Positions 15,490-25,721 are shown, counted from the stretch's first letter. The stretch is 61,052 nt of DNA from an uncultured Pelagibacteraceae bacterium (GCA_902525935.1 CABZJA010000007.1:1-61052), one strand, 5' to 3'. Notes: a model not told the origin generated them from the sequence alone. Numbers and translations are program-made.

Positions 15490-16360
15490 ATAGATCTTTC
15501 AGATATATCGTTACAGCAATCCATATCAAAATAAAGCTGATTAATTTATGTATATCTAAATCCTCATTATATAAAAAATAACCCAATAAAAATTGCAATG
15601 TTGGGGTTATATAAAAAACCATACCCGTTGGTCCTAAACCGCATAATTCAACACCTCTAACATATAGATATAAAGGAATCACTGTCATAGGACCTGCAAG
15701 TATGAATATTAACATTAATTTAACATTCGATATATCAAAATCATTCAAATCATTTTGCACGATTAAATAAAATGCAAATATTACAGCTGGAAAAATAAAT
15801 AAACTTTCAACTAATAATCCGATATCTGTATCTACATCAATTTTTTTTCTTACTAAATTATAAAAACTCCAACTTAAAGCTACAATTAAACCAACCCATG
15901 GTATTGATTGAAAACTAGATATCACTAAATACAAAATTGATATTGTTACAATTAATAGCGAAATTTTTGTTTTAAAACTTAATTCTTCTTTTAAAAAAAA
16001 ATAACCTAAAAAAACACTTATTATTGGCATAATAAAATATCCAAAACTTGCATCTATAACTTGATCATTTCCTATCGCATAAATCCAAACAGCCCAATTG
16101 GTAAAAATTAATAATCCAGATAAAAATAGCATCATAATTTTTTTTTTATCTTTAAAAACCAAGCTAAATTTTTTCCACTTTGATAAAATGATTGTTGTCA
16201 AAATGAGCATAACAGTTGTCCATGCGCTTCGATGTAGGACAACTTCAATGTGACCTGCAAATGCAATATATTTAAAATATATAACTCCAATAAAACCCCA
16301 CCAGAAAGAACCAAATGCTGTTAAAATTATGCCTTTATTAAATTGATTTTTGCTTAACAT
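15476..16360 (-). CDS. rarD: RarD-type EamA/DMT permease
   Basis: A 294-residue, ten-helix member of the drug/metabolite transporter superfamily, RarD branch. Characteristic RarD sequences include GFWWGFIGVIYFK-like residues near the start, VIDASFGYFIMPIISVFLGYFFL near 100-120 and VELCGLGPTGMVFYITPTLQF near 230-250. Substrate unknown. The frame can also start at TTG 16372, but I prefer ATG 16360. It precedes mltB and may be first in that operon. Confidence 0.85.
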   Translation of the reverse strand: MLSKNQFNKGIILTAFGSFWWGFIGVIYFKYIAFAGHIEVVLHRSAWTTVMLILTTIILSKWKKFSLVFKDKKKIMMLFLSGLLIFTNWAVWIYAIGNDQVIDASFGYFIMPIISVFLGYFFLKEELSFKTKISLLIVTISILYLVISSFQSIPWVGLIVALSWSFYNLVRKKIDVDTDIGLLVESLFIFPAVIFAFYLIVQNDLNDFDISNVKLMLIFILAGPMTVIPLYLYVRGVELCGLGPTGMVFYITPTLQFLLGYFLYNEDLDIHKLISFILIWIAVTIYLKDLYEKN

Positions 16361-16420
16361 TATATTGATCAATTAAACTATTTTGTTTATGAAATATAGA
16401 ATTTTAATTATTACAAATTA

Positions 16421-16510
16421 GGAGAGATGGCTGAGCGGTTGAAAGCACCGGTCTTGAAAACCGGCAAAGGGGCAACTCTTTCCTGGGTTCGAATCCCAGT
16501 CTCTCCGCCA
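16421..16510 (+). tRNA. tRNA-Ser (anticodon TGA)
   Basis: A 90-nt type II tRNA with encoded CCA. The acceptor stem is GGAGAGA/TCTCTCC, the anticodon stem CCGGT/ACCGG holds loop CTTGAAA (anticodon TGA), and a long variable arm and a GGTTCGAATCC T-arm follow. Its last base touches the stop codon of the convergent sdhE gene. Confidence 0.97.
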
Positions 16511-16771
16511 CTAATATTTATTTTTAAATTCTATAAGTTTTTCTAAAATAACTGTATCTTCAAAATCTTTAGAATTTTTACCCAAACTTAAATTGATTAA
16601 AGTTTCGTCATCAAAATTAATTAACTTATCTAAAGAAACTAATTCTTTATGATCAAGATTATCAATAATTGAATTAACAAATTTAGTGACAAAGATATCC
16701 ATTTCTTTAGTTCCACGATATTGAGCTCTGTATAAAATTTTATTAATTAAATTTTGTTTATTTGAATCCAT
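16511..16771 (-). CDS. sdhE: Succinate dehydrogenase flavinylation factor SdhE
   Basis: Promotes covalent FAD attachment to the SdhA subunit. The protein is 86 residues from ATG 16771, the family's usual size; the upstream in-frame ATG at 16798 would overlap the recG start. The diagnostic RGxxE motif is RGTKE (19-23), with EMDIFVTKFV and the acidic DHKELVSLDKLINFDDETL region following. It is divergent from recG and convergent with tRNA-Ser. The sdhE-recG-DUF502 neighbourhood is common in Alphaproteobacteria. Confidence 0.92.
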   Translation of the reverse strand: MDSNKQNLINKILYRAQYRGTKEMDIFVTKFVNSIIDNLDHKELVSLDKLINFDDETLINLSLGKNSKDFEDTVILEKLIEFKNKY

Positions 16772-16796
16772 TATTAAATCTTTATATATATAAATC

Positions 16797-18836
16797 ATGA
16801 ATGATCACGACTATTTATTGTCAAATATTCAGAATATTAAAGGTATAGGGAAAAAAACAACCCAATTGTTTAGAAGAAAAAATATAAATACAATTTTTGA
16901 TTTATTATGGCATTTACCTACGAGTAAAATTGAAAACTCAAAAGTAACAAATGTTGATGATATACAAATAGGTAAATTACAAACAATAAAATTAATACCA
17001 CTAAAATACAATTTTCCTAGAATAAGACGATTACCCAACAGAGTTATATGTCAAAGTAATGATATTAAAATAGACTGTGTTTTTTTTAATTCATATGAAG
17101 GTTATATTAAAAAAATCTTACCATTAAACACTGAAATAATAATAAGTGGAAAAATTAATTTTTTTAGGAATAAATATCAGATCACTAATCCGACTCAGTT
17201 TAAAGAGAGTAATAAAAATATCTTAGAGTCTAAAAATAAATACAGTCTTACAGAAGGTCTCACGATAAATAAATATAACAATATAATTAATGAAGTTTTA
17301 AGGAAATTACCTGATTTAGATGAGTGGCTAAATGATGATATAAAGAAAAAATTTAATAATATTAAATGGAAAGATGCAATCTTAAAAATTCACAGTCTTG
17401 ATACAGAAGAAATTTTAAAGTCTAAATATTATAAAAGATTAGTTTTTGACGAGTTATTTGCTCATTTTTTATTATCCTCAAAGATAAGAACTAAAATAAA
17501 AAAGATAAAGAAATCACAAAAAATTTTTAAAGATTGTAAAGAAAAATTAATAAAAGATTTAAATTTTAAATTAACAAATGATCAAGAAGCAGCAATAAAG
17601 ATTATAAACCAAGATCTTAAATCTAAAAGTAGAATGTTCAGACTTCTACAAGGAGATGTTGGATCTGGTAAAACAATTGTATCAATGATAGCTGCAGTAA
17701 ATAGTATAAATGCTGGATACCAAACTAGCTTTATGGTGCCTACTGAAATTCTAGCTAAGCAACATTTTTCTTTTGCTAAAAAATATCTACCCAAAAATAT
17801 AAAAATTGAAATGTTAACTGGTAAGTCAAAATACGCTGATAGAAAGAAAATTTTAGAAAATCTTAAACTAGGTAAGATAGACTTTCTGATAGGAACACAT
17901 GCGTTATTCCAAAAAAAAGTTGAGTATAATAAATTAGGATTAATAATAATTGATGAACAACATAAGTTTGGGGTTCGTCAGCGTAAAGAGTTATCAGAAA
18001 AAGGTGGAAATAACTGTGATGTTCTAGTCATGTCTGCAACTCCAATACCAAGAACCATGATGATGACAGTTTATGGTGATATGGATTTAACCTTAATTAA
18101 AGAAAAACCAAAAAATAGAAAAGAAATAGTCACATACAGCAAGTTAGAAGATAAAATATCTGAAATAATTAAATTTGTTAAAAAAGAAATTTCTAATAAA
18201 AATCAAATTTTCTGGGTTTGTCCTTTGATAGAAGAGTCAAAAAAAGTTGAGCATCAATCTGTTGTAAATAAATTTAAGTATTTAGAAAAATATTTTAAAA
18301 ATAAAATTGGATTAATTCATGGCTCTCTTGATAAGGACGAAAGGAATAATATTTTAAATAATTTCTTAGATAGAAAGTTGGATATATTGGTTTCGACAAC
18401 TGTTATTGAAGTTGGAATTGATTTTCCTAATGCTAACGTAATTATTATAGAAAATGCTGATAAGTATGGTTTATCACAGTTGCATCAGTTAAGAGGTCGT
18501 GTCGGACGTGGCAGTAAAGAATCATACTGTATATTAATGTTTAAATCCTCTCTAAGTAAAAATGCAAAAAAAAGAATTAATATCCTCAAAAGTACAGATG
18601 ACGGTTTTATAATTTCTGAGGAAGACATGAAATTACGTGGATATGGAGATTTGCTAGGATTTAAACAAAGTGGGATTAAGAATTTTAGACTAGCTGATCC
18701 TATACTAAATGAAGATTTATTTTTACTTGCTGATGCAGAAGTCAAAAAATTAGAAATGAAAGGAGATAATTTTAGTAAATATAATAAATTATTAAAATTA
18801 TATGATCGTGCTTCAATAATTAACGAAATTTCTTAA
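16797..18836 (+). CDS. recG: ATP-dependent DNA helicase RecG
   Basis: Branch-migrating helicase that processes stalled replication forks and Holliday junctions. The 679-residue protein has the N-terminal wedge/OB domain (about 60-155), Walker A QGDVGSGKT, DEQH box, SATPIPRTM motif III and QLRGRVGRG motif VI, then the TRG-type C-terminus. Only 25 bp separate it from divergent sdhE. Its stop overlaps the convergent DUF502 gene by four bases. Confidence 0.96.
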   Translation: MNDHDYLLSNIQNIKGIGKKTTQLFRRKNINTIFDLLWHLPTSKIENSKVTNVDDIQIGKLQTIKLIPLKYNFPRIRRLPNRVICQSNDIKIDCVFFNSYEGYIKKILPLNTEIIISGKINFFRNKYQITNPTQFKESNKNILESKNKYSLTEGLTINKYNNIINEVLRKLPDLDEWLNDDIKKKFNNIKWKDAILKIHSLDTEEILKSKYYKRLVFDELFAHFLLSSKIRTKIKKIKKSQKIFKDCKEKLIKDLNFKLTNDQEAAIKIINQDLKSKSRMFRLLQGDVGSGKTIVSMIAAVNSINAGYQTSFMVPTEILAKQHFSFAKKYLPKNIKIEMLTGKSKYADRKKILENLKLGKIDFLIGTHALFQKKVEYNKLGLIIIDEQHKFGVRQRKELSEKGGNNCDVLVMSATPIPRTMMMTVYGDMDLTLIKEKPKNRKEIVTYSKLEDKISEIIKFVKKEISNKNQIFWVCPLIEESKKVEHQSVVNKFKYLEKYFKNKIGLIHGSLDKDERNNILNNFLDRKLDILVSTTVIEVGIDFPNANVIIIENADKYGLSQLHQLRGRVGRGSKESYCILMFKSSLSKNAKKRINILKSTDDGFIISEEDMKLRGYGDLLGFKQSGIKNFRLADPILNEDLFLLADAEVKKLEMKGDNFSKYNKLLKLYDRASIINEIS

Positions 18837-19456
18837 ATTTTTTTTGGATCTGAGGTCCCAGCTGAAACAATGAATTTAGATGCTTCCTCAAAAGTCATAT
18901 CTAAATAAACAACTTCTTCTTTAGGGAACATTAATAAAAATCCACTTGTAGGATTTGGTGTTGTTGGAACAAATACATTCACAAGATTAGTATTTGTTTT
19001 TTTTGATATTTCACCCTCGTTTTCTCTCGTGGCGAATCCCACTGCCCAACTACCTTTTCTTGGATATTCTATTAATACAACACTTTTTTTTGATCCTTTG
19101 TTTGGAGCCAATGTTTCTGTCATTTGACCAATTGCAGAATATATTGTTCTAAGAATTGGAATTCTTTTTAATATGTCATTAAATATTTTTAGTATTTTTT
19201 TACCAATAAATGAAAGAGACAAACTCCCAATTATTGTAATAAAAATTATAGCTAACAAAATTTCTAATCCTGGTATTGCAAAAGGTAAATAGCTATTTGG
19301 ATTTAATTCGTTAGGTATTAATTTTGAAGATACTGATATAAAAAATCTAGTTAAATATAATGTGATACCTATTGGGACAAGAACAACTATTCCTGCTATA
19401 AAATAGTTTCTAAGTCTTCCAAGAATTGAAATTCCTTTTCTCTTTAGTTTTGCCAT
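18833..19456 (-). CDS. DUF502 family membrane protein
   Basis: A 207-residue DUF502 protein: two hydrophobic segments (about 17-38 and 63-88), then a soluble domain containing RIPILRTIYSAIGQ, WAVGFATRE and VFVPTTPNPTSGFLLMFP, all family hallmarks. Molecular function is unknown. The gene is often found next to recG in Alphaproteobacteria, as here. It starts three bases after a possible 25-codon hydrophobic peptide. Confidence 0.9.
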   Translation of the reverse strand: MAKLKRKGISILGRLRNYFIAGIVVLVPIGITLYLTRFFISVSSKLIPNELNPNSYLPFAIPGLEILLAIIFITIIGSLSLSFIGKKILKIFNDILKRIPILRTIYSAIGQMTETLAPNKGSKKSVVLIEYPRKGSWAVGFATRENEGEISKKTNTNLVNVFVPTTPNPTSGFLLMFPKEEVVYLDMTFEEASKFIVSAGTSDPKKI

Positions 19457-19459
19457 AAT

Positions 19460-19537
19460 TTAACTGTAACTCGCATATAAAATAAACAAGACTGCTAATA
19501 TAAAAAGTGCTATTAAAATTTTGTTATTAAGTATCAT
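19460..19537 (-). CDS. Possible 25-residue single-helix membrane peptide
   Basis: An ATG-initiated 25-codon frame encodes a polar start (MILNNK) and one uninterrupted hydrophobic helix of about 18 residues ending YASYS. It ends three bases before the DUF502 ATG on the same strand. It could be a coupled small protein or a translated leader. No Shine-Dalgarno sequence is visible; hydrophobic short frames arise easily in AT-rich DNA, so confidence is low. Confidence 0.3.
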   Translation of the reverse strand: MILNNKILIALFILAVLFILYASYS

Positions 19538-19579
19538 ATAAAATATTATAAAAAAGGTGTAATATAATAACTAAAAAAA

Positions 19580-20401
19580 GTGAATAGAAGAAATTTCATA
19601 CATTTATTTGGCTGTAGTTGCTTATCTTTTGGCTTATCGGCATGTGGCAGCGCACCAATAACAGATAGAAAACAACTGAAATTAATTCCCGAATCTAACC
19701 TTAATGCAAGAGCTGCTCAATTATATGAAAAGGTAAAAGAGAAAGAAACTTTAAGTGATGATACTAAAACATTAAATCAAATAAAAGAAATTGGATCTAA
19801 AATAGAATATTCAATATCAGAATACTTTGAAAGTAATAATATCCCTGACCCAACTATAAATTTTGATTGGGAGTATATACTTATTGATAAAAAAAAAGTT
19901 AAAAATGCTTGGTGTATGCCAGGAGGTAAAATTGCTGTTTATACTGGTCTATTAGATATAACTAAAAATGAAGATGGATTGGCAGCTGTAATGGGACATG
20001 AAATAGCACATGCAGTTGCAAAACATTCAGTCGAGAGAGCAAGTAGAGGTGTTTTATTAAATACTGGTACAGCAATTTTAGATATAGCCACTAAAGGTAA
20101 AGTATCTCAGATAAATAGAACCACAGGAATGAATGCTGTTGGTTTATTATCACAGATAGGAATTATGAATCCTTTCAATAGAAAACAAGAGAGCGAAGCT
20201 GATTATCTTGGTTTGATATTTGCATCACTATCTGGTTATGACATTAGGGAAACAATTAAAGTTTGGGAAAGAATGAAAGAAGCAAAAAAAGGGAAAGAAC
20301 CACCAGAATTTATGTCTACTCACCCATCATCAACAAATAGAATTAATAATATTACAAATTGGATAAACGAAATTATTATTAAATATCCGCCTATTGCGTA
20401 A
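19580..20401 (+). CDS. M48 family zinc metalloprotease, lipoprotein with twin-arginine signal
   Basis: A 273-residue M48 peptidase with the zinc motif HEIAH at 140-144 and the third ligand in ESEADYLG. The start is GTG (19580). The N-terminus has RRNFIHLF, close to the Tat consensus RRxFLK, and a lipobox LSAC with Cys22, so it may be a folded periplasmic lipoprotein exported by Tat. It resembles the LoiP/YcaL group of outer-membrane-facing quality-control proteases. The stop lies one base from convergent tRNA-Lys. Confidence 0.88.
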   Translation: MNRRNFIHLFGCSCLSFGLSACGSAPITDRKQLKLIPESNLNARAAQLYEKVKEKETLSDDTKTLNQIKEIGSKIEYSISEYFESNNIPDPTINFDWEYILIDKKKVKNAWCMPGGKIAVYTGLLDITKNEDGLAAVMGHEIAHAVAKHSVERASRGVLLNTGTAILDIATKGKVSQINRTTGMNAVGLLSQIGIMNPFNRKQESEADYLGLIFASLSGYDIRETIKVWERMKEAKKGKEPPEFMSTHPSSTNRINNITNWINEIIIKYPPIA

Positions 20402-20402
20402 G

Positions 20403-20478
<76 letters not shown>

Positions 20479-20528
20479 CCAAGAAGCGTTTTTATATTGA
20501 TTTTTTTTTATTAATCAATGTTAAAAAT

Positions 20529-21641
20529 TTACAATTTATTGATGTACTTATCGTGAAATTCATCAAAAGTACCATGTTTTATATTGTCTCTGATGTTTCT
20601 CATTAAATCTTGATAAAAGTTGATGTTATTAAGGGTCAGAATCATCGAGGCCAACATTTCGTTGGTATTAAATAAATGATTTAAATAATTCTTAGAATAC
20701 TTATTTAAATTGAACTTTGTGACACTTCTGTCCAGTGGAGTATTATCATTTTTATATTTTGAATTTCTAATTTGAATTTGTCCTTCCCATGTAAAAGCTA
20801 AACCAGTTCTCCCAGATCTCGTTGGCATTACACAGTCAAACATATCAACACCCCTCTTAACTGCACCAAGTATATCAGATGGAGTTCCAACACCCATTAA
20901 ATATCTTGGTTTATTTTTAGGCATATGATCTTTTATTCCATCAAGTACATCAAACATTTCATCTTGAGTTTCCCCTACTGCCAATCCTCCAAGGGCATAT
21001 CCATTAAATTCAATGTCTATAAGGTTATTTAGTGATTTTATTCTTAGATCATTAAATAATCCACCTTGCACTATTCCAAATAAACCTTTGTGATCATTTA
21101 TACCAAATGCATCTTTTGATCTTTTTGCCCACTCAGATGATAATTCCATCGATTTTTTAATTTTATCATAGTCTTTAGTATTTTTAGGGCATTCATCCAT
21201 AACCATCACTATATCTGAGTTCAAACCTTTTTGAATTCTTATGCTTTCTTCAGGACTTAAAATAAAAGTTTTACCATCAATATGTGATTGAAAAATTGCA
21301 CCCTTATCTCTATCAATTTTATTTAATTTTGATAGTGACATTACTTGAAAACCACCTGAATCCGTTAAAATTGGTAAATCACAATTCATGAATTCATGAA
21401 GTCCTCCAACACTCTCGACTCTTTTTACACCCGGTCTTATCATTAGATGATAAGTATTTGATAAGATGATCTCACTACCTGTTTTTTTTATATCTTCTAA
21501 AAAAACACCTTTAACAGTTGCTTGAGTGCCAACTGGCATAAATGCTGGGGTATTTATATTTCCTCTATGGGTCTCTATAACTCCTACTCTTGCATAATTT
21601 TGAGTGTGATGAACATTAAAAATGAAATCTTTTAATGTCAT
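20529..21641 (-). CDS. tgt: tRNA-guanine transglycosylase, zinc site degenerate
   Basis: Exchanges guanine for the preQ1 base at position 34 of GUN-anticodon tRNAs (370 residues). The catalytic parts are present: Asp94 in LTDSGGFQV, the substrate loop YLMGVGTPSDILGAV, and the nucleophile Asp269 in DMFDCVMPTRSGRTG. The structural zinc site is not. Where the family has CxCxxC, this protein has Val307, Lys309 and Leu312 in PLDRSVTKFNLNKYS, and the usual histidine is Asn338 (LTLNNINFYQ). I checked this stretch against the DNA and see no frameshift. It is followed upstream by the cyclophilin gene (11 bp gap). Confidence 0.92.
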   Translation of the reverse strand: MTLKDFIFNVHHTQNYARVGVIETHRGNINTPAFMPVGTQATVKGVFLEDIKKTGSEIILSNTYHLMIRPGVKRVESVGGLHEFMNCDLPILTDSGGFQVMSLSKLNKIDRDKGAIFQSHIDGKTFILSPEESIRIQKGLNSDIVMVMDECPKNTKDYDKIKKSMELSSEWAKRSKDAFGINDHKGLFGIVQGGLFNDLRIKSLNNLIDIEFNGYALGGLAVGETQDEMFDVLDGIKDHMPKNKPRYLMGVGTPSDILGAVKRGVDMFDCVMPTRSGRTGLAFTWEGQIQIRNSKYKNDNTPLDRSVTKFNLNKYSKNYLNHLFNTNEMLASMILTLNNINFYQDLMRNIRDNIKHGTFDEFHDKYINKL

Positions 21642-21652
21642 TCATTATTTAA

Positions 21653-22210
21653 TTATTGAGATTTAAAACTAATAATTTTATCTGGATTTGAAACTGCTCC
21701 GTTATCACCATCACCTTTTGTAATCATATCAACATATTCCATTCCTTCTATTACTTTTCCAAAAACAGTATATTGTCTATCTAGGAAAGGTGCTGGTTTA
21801 AAGCATATGAAAAATTGACTATTGGCGCTATTAGGATCTGACGATCTTGCCATAGAAACAGTTCCTCTATCATGAGGGAGGTCGTTAAATTCTTGATTTA
21901 AATCTGGTAAATCAGATCCACCTATACCAGCTCTTCTTAAATCAAAATCTTTAGAAGATGAATTTCCAAATTTTACATCACCTGTTTGAGCCATAAACCC
22001 ATCAATTACTCTGTGAAAAACAACATTATCGTATTGTCCTGAATCAGCTAACTCTTGAATTCTTTTTACATGATTTGGGGCAACGTCTGGATACATTTCA
22101 ATTTTTACATCACCATCTTTCAATTTTAAAATCATTATATACTCCTTTGCTATTAAATTTGTTGATAAAAAAATAAAAAAAATAATTAAAATATTTAAAA
22201 ATTTATTCAT
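21653..22210 (-). CDS. Cyclophilin-type peptidyl-prolyl isomerase, exported
   Basis: A 185-residue cyclophilin catalysing proline isomerisation. Residues about 1-22 form a hydrophobic signal sequence, so it probably acts in the periplasm. The core motifs VVFHRVIDGFMAQTGD, SANSQFFIC and YTVFGKVIEGM are intact, including the catalytic Arg of FHRV. It overlaps the coaD stop by eight bases and belongs to the gyrA-coaD-ppi-tgt run. Confidence 0.93.
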   Translation of the reverse strand: MNKFLNILIIFFIFLSTNLIAKEYIMILKLKDGDVKIEMYPDVAPNHVKRIQELADSGQYDNVVFHRVIDGFMAQTGDVKFGNSSSKDFDLRRAGIGGSDLPDLNQEFNDLPHDRGTVSMARSSDPNSANSQFFICFKPAPFLDRQYTVFGKVIEGMEYVDMITKGDGDNGAVSNPDKIISFKSQ

Positions 22211-22697
22211 AAACCTCTTTCAATGATTTAATTGTACTTTTAGTTGTAAATTTTTTTAAATCACCATTATGTTGGGCGATTTCTTTAACAAACCTAGATG
22301 ATATTATTTGATTTTCAACATCCGACATTAAAAAAATTGTCTCAACTTGATTATTAAGTTTTCTATTCATTCCAGCTAATTGGAACTCATACTCAAAATC
22401 CGAAACAGCCCTTAGGCCTCTTAGAATGATATTTGATTTATATTTTTTGCAAAGATCTGTTGTCAATGTATTAAATTTTATAACATCAATCTTATTTTTT
22501 TTAAATTTCAGATCTTTATAAAGTGCTTTTTTAACTATTTCTATTCTTTCATCTAATGAAAATAGGAAGTTTTTTTGATTTCCATCTGAAATACCTACAA
22601 TTACTTTATCTACTATCTTAAGTGATTTTTTAATGACATCTATATGACCGAAAGTGATTGGATCAAAAGTTCCTGGATAGATAGCTATATTTTGCAT
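22203..22697 (-). CDS. coaD: Phosphopantetheine adenylyltransferase
   Basis: Transfers AMP to 4'-phosphopantetheine in coenzyme A synthesis. The 164-residue length is normal. The nucleotidyltransferase signature PGTFDPITFGHIDVI (8-22) contains the TxGH-type histidine; RGLRAVSDFEYEFQLAGMNRKL and SSRFVKEIAQHNGD are family blocks. Start and stop overlap gyrA and the cyclophilin gene. Confidence 0.95.
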   Translation of the reverse strand: MQNIAIYPGTFDPITFGHIDVIKKSLKIVDKVIVGISDGNQKNFLFSLDERIEIVKKALYKDLKFKKNKIDVIKFNTLTTDLCKKYKSNIILRGLRAVSDFEYEFQLAGMNRKLNNQVETIFLMSDVENQIISSRFVKEIAQHNGDLKKFTTKSTIKSLKEVYE

Positions 22698-25270
22698 TAG
22701 ATGAGATTATCATCTAATTTAATAGCAGAAACTACTTTTTCATCACCAGTCAGTTTGATTATTCTAACACCTTGCGTATTACGACCAGCTATTCTTATTT
22801 CTTTAACAGCTGTTCTTATTACTCTACCTTTATTTGTTGAAATTAATATTTGATCTCCTTCAAAAACAGGAAAGGATGAAGAAACATTCCCGTTTCTTTG
22901 TGAATTTACAATACCAATAATTCCCTTTCCTCCTCTATTTGTAACTCTATAATCATAATGAGATGTTCTCTTACCGTAACCATTTTCTGTGATTGATAAT
23001 ATGAATTTTTCTTTAGCTTTGATTTCTGATTTTTGATCTTTAGTTTTTGTTTTTTTATTTGAGTCATGATCAATAATAGACAGAGATACAATAGTATCAT
23101 TTTCTGCTAAATTGATACCTCTTATACCTTTTGATGATCTACCTTTGAAAACTCTAAGTTTTTTCGACTCAAACCTTATACATTTTCCTAATCTAGTACT
23201 TAAAATTATATCCTGATCATCTCTACAAATTTTAACCCCAATAATTTTATCATTACCGTCAAGCTTCATTGCAATTTTACCTGAAGCATTAATTGAGATA
23301 AAATCTTCAAGATTATTCTTTCTAATTTTTCCTTCACTTGTTGCAAAAATGATATGCATGTCTTTTGTATCAACATCGCTATCTGGAAATGGCATAATTG
23401 AACTAATTGATTGATGATTTTTTAGAGGAAGAATATTAAATAAAGACTTACCTTTTGATGCAGCTGATCCTTCTGGAATTTTCCAAGCTTTAACTTTGTA
23501 TGCTAATCCTTCTGTAGAGAAAAATAACACAGAAGTGTGTGTATTTACTGATAATGTTTGTACTACAGAATCTTCGTCTCTTGTTTTAATCCCTGTTTTA
23601 CCTTTTCCACCTCTTTTTTGTTGTTTAACATTACTTAAGGCTCCTCTTTTAATGTATCCTTGTAAAGTAATTGTAATTATCACAGACTCTTTTTGAATAG
23701 TTTCTTCAATATTATAGTTTAAAACAGCATCTATAATCTGCGTTCTTCTCGGAGATGAGAATTTCTCTTTAATTTGAGATAACTCATTACTAATTACTTT
23801 TAATAGTTCACTTTTAGAATTTATTATTTTTTTATACTTTGTAATCAATTCAGATAATTTTTTTATTTCTTCTTCAATTTCATTAATTCCAAGGGCAGTT
23901 AACTTTTGTAATCTAAGTTCTAGTATTGACGTGACTTGAGTTTCAGATAAGCTGTATGATCCTTTATAGTTTTTACTATCAACTAATTTAATTAATTTTG
24001 CAGATTTTGTTATTTTCCATTTAGTTTTTATAAGAGTATTTTTTGCTTCTTCTGGATTTTTGGAAGATCTGATAATTTTTATTACTTTATCAATATTTTC
24101 TACACTAACAGATAAGCCAAGTAAAACATGAACGCGATCTTCAGCTTTTTTTAAATCGTATTTGGTTTTTTTAATAACTACATCTTCTCTAAATTTTAAA
24201 AAGTTCTCTAAAAAATCTTTTAATGAACATGTTTTGGGTTTGTTATCAACAATTGCTAATGAATTAAATCCGAATGAAGTTTCAATGGATGTATATTTAT
24301 AAAGTTGTCTTTTTATTGTCTCTGGTTCAACACTTCTTCTTAAGTCTATAGCAACTCTTATACCTTCTCTGTTAGATTCATCTCTTATGTCACTTATACC
24401 CTCAATTTTTTTATCTCTAACTAATTCTGCAATTTTTTCATTTAAGTTAGATTTATTTACTTGATATGGTATTGAGGTAATTACTAATCTATCTTTACCG
24501 TTTTTAAGATTTTCAACATTTATTTCACCTCTAATTTTAAAAGAGCCTCTGCCTGTTTTGTATCCTTCACGAATAATATCTTTACCAATAATCACTCCTC
24601 CTGTCGGAAAATCAGGGCCAGGTATATGCATCATTAACTCTTTAACTTTAATATCTTTATTTTTAATAAGAGCTAGAGTTCCGTCAATTATTTCACCAAG
24701 ATTATGTGGTGGTATACTAGTTGCCATACCAACAGCGATACCTCCAGCTCCATTAACCAAAAGATTAGGATATTGAGCTGGCAGTACTGTAGGCTCTTGC
24801 TCGGTTTCGTCGTAGTTACTTTTAAATGAAACAGTATTTTTTTCTATATCATCAATCAAAAATTGAGAAATTTTTGCAAGTTTGGTTTCTGTATACCTCA
24901 TTGCTGCAGGTGGATCACCGTCAATTGAACCAAAATTACCCTGACCATCAATTAGTGGAACACTCATTGAAAAATCTTGAACCATTCTAACTAAGGCATC
25001 ATACACAGCTTGATCGCCATGCGGATGGTATTTACCAATTACATCTCCAACAATTCTTGCAGATTTTCTAAATTGTTTTGTCCAATCAAAACCACCTTTG
25101 TGCATTGCATATAAAATTCTTCTGTGAACAGGTTTAAGTCCATCTCTTATATCGGGTAATGCTCTACTAATTATTACGCTCATGGCGTAAGATAAATATG
25201 ATGAACTCATTTCATCATACATTGAAATTGGTTTGATATTTAAATCTTTAGTTACTTCGTTTTTTTGCAT
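22697..25270 (-). CDS. gyrA: DNA gyrase subunit A
   Basis: Breakage-reunion subunit that introduces negative supercoils with GyrB (857 residues). The catalytic tyrosine is in [10 protein letters not shown], the quinolone-region [18 protein letters not shown] is typical, and the C-terminal pinwheel repeats carry a GyrA-box [10 protein letters not shown] Lys-rich insert ([19 protein letters not shown]) separates two C-terminal blades. It follows ssb by four bases and overlaps coaD by one. Confidence 0.97.
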   Translation of the reverse strand: MQKNEVTKDLNIKPISMYDEMSSSYLSYAMSVIISRALPDIRDGLKPVHRRILYAMHKGGFDWTKQFRKSARIVGDVIGKYHPHGDQAVYDALVRMVQDFSMSVPLIDGQGNFGSIDGDPPAAMRYTETKLAKISQFLIDDIEKNTVSFKSNYDETEQEPTVLPAQYPNLLVNGAGGIAVGMATSIPPHNLGEIIDGTLALIKNKDIKVKELMMHIPGPDFPTGGVIIGKDIIREGYKTGRGSFKIRGEINVENLKNGKDRLVITSIPYQVNKSNLNEKIAELVRDKKIEGISDIRDESNREGIRVAIDLRRSVEPETIKRQLYKYTSIETSFGFNSLAIVDNKPKTCSLKDFLENFLKFREDVVIKKTKYDLKKAEDRVHVLLGLSVSVENIDKVIKIIRSSKNPEEAKNTLIKTKWKITKSAKLIKLVDSKNYKGSYSLSETQVTSILELRLQKLTALGINEIEEEIKKLSELITKYKKIINSKSELLKVISNELSQIKEKFSSPRRTQIIDAVLNYNIEETIQKESVIITITLQGYIKRGALSNVKQQKRGGKGKTGIKTRDEDSVVQTLSVNTHTSVLFFSTEGLAYKVKAWKIPEGSAASKGKSLFNILPLKNHQSISSIMPFPDSDVDTKDMHIIFATSEGKIRKNNLEDFISINASGKIAMKLDGNDKIIGVKICRDDQDIILSTRLGKCIRFESKKLRVFKGRSSKGIRGINLAENDTIVSLSIIDHDSNKKTKTKDQKSEIKAKEKFILSITENGYGKRTSHYDYRVTNRGGKGIIGIVNSQRNGNVSSSFPVFEGDQILISTNKGRVIRTAVKEIRIAGRNTQGVRIIKLTGDEKVVSAIKLDDNLI

Positions 25271-25274
25271 TTAT

Positions 25275-25721
25275 TTAGAAAGGGATATCATCATCTAACT
25301 CGTTTTGAACCATAGAACTATCATCAAAACTTTGTTTGTTGTCTTGAGTTGGAATTGAATTTTGATTTCCTCCACCTAACATTGTTAATGATGAATTGTA
25401 TCCTTGAATTAAAATTTCAGTAGAATATTTATCCTGACCTGATTGTTCATCTTTCCATTTTCTAGTAGTCAGTTGTCCTTCAACGTATACTTGTGCTCCT
25501 TTTTTTAAATATTGTTGAACTACATTTACTAGTCCTTCATTGAAAACAACTACTCTATGCCATTCAGTTTTTTCCTTTTTTTCACCGGTATTTTTATCTT
25601 TCCATGATTGACTAGTAGCTAGGCTTAATCTTGCTACACTTTTACCGTTAACCATTTGTTTAATTTCTGGATCTGCGCCTAATCGACCGATTAAAAGTAC
25701 TTTATTTAAGCTTCCTGCCAT
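25275..25721 (-). CDS. ssb: Single-stranded DNA-binding protein
   Basis: Coats single-stranded DNA and recruits repair and replication partners. The 148-residue protein has the OB-fold start [30 protein letters not shown] and [15 protein letters not shown], a Gln/Asn/Ser-rich linker and the protein-interaction tip DDDIPF. It is first in the ssb-gyrA-coaD run and diverges from uvrA across an 80-bp gap with a perfect palindrome. Confidence 0.96.
   Translation of the reverse strand: MAGSLNKVLLIGRLGADPEIKQMVNGKSVARLSLATSQSWKDKNTGEKKEKTEWHRVVVFNEGLVNVVQQYLKKGAQVYVEGQLTTRKWKDEQSGQDKYSTEILIQGYNSSLTMLGGGNQNSIPTQDNKQSFDDSSMVQNELDDDIPF

Noticed and set aside
22906..23100. Other frames within gyrA, uvrA, recG, valS and similar large genes
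   Set aside because: They overlap strongly supported genes and have low-complexity or atypical translations; treated as shadows.
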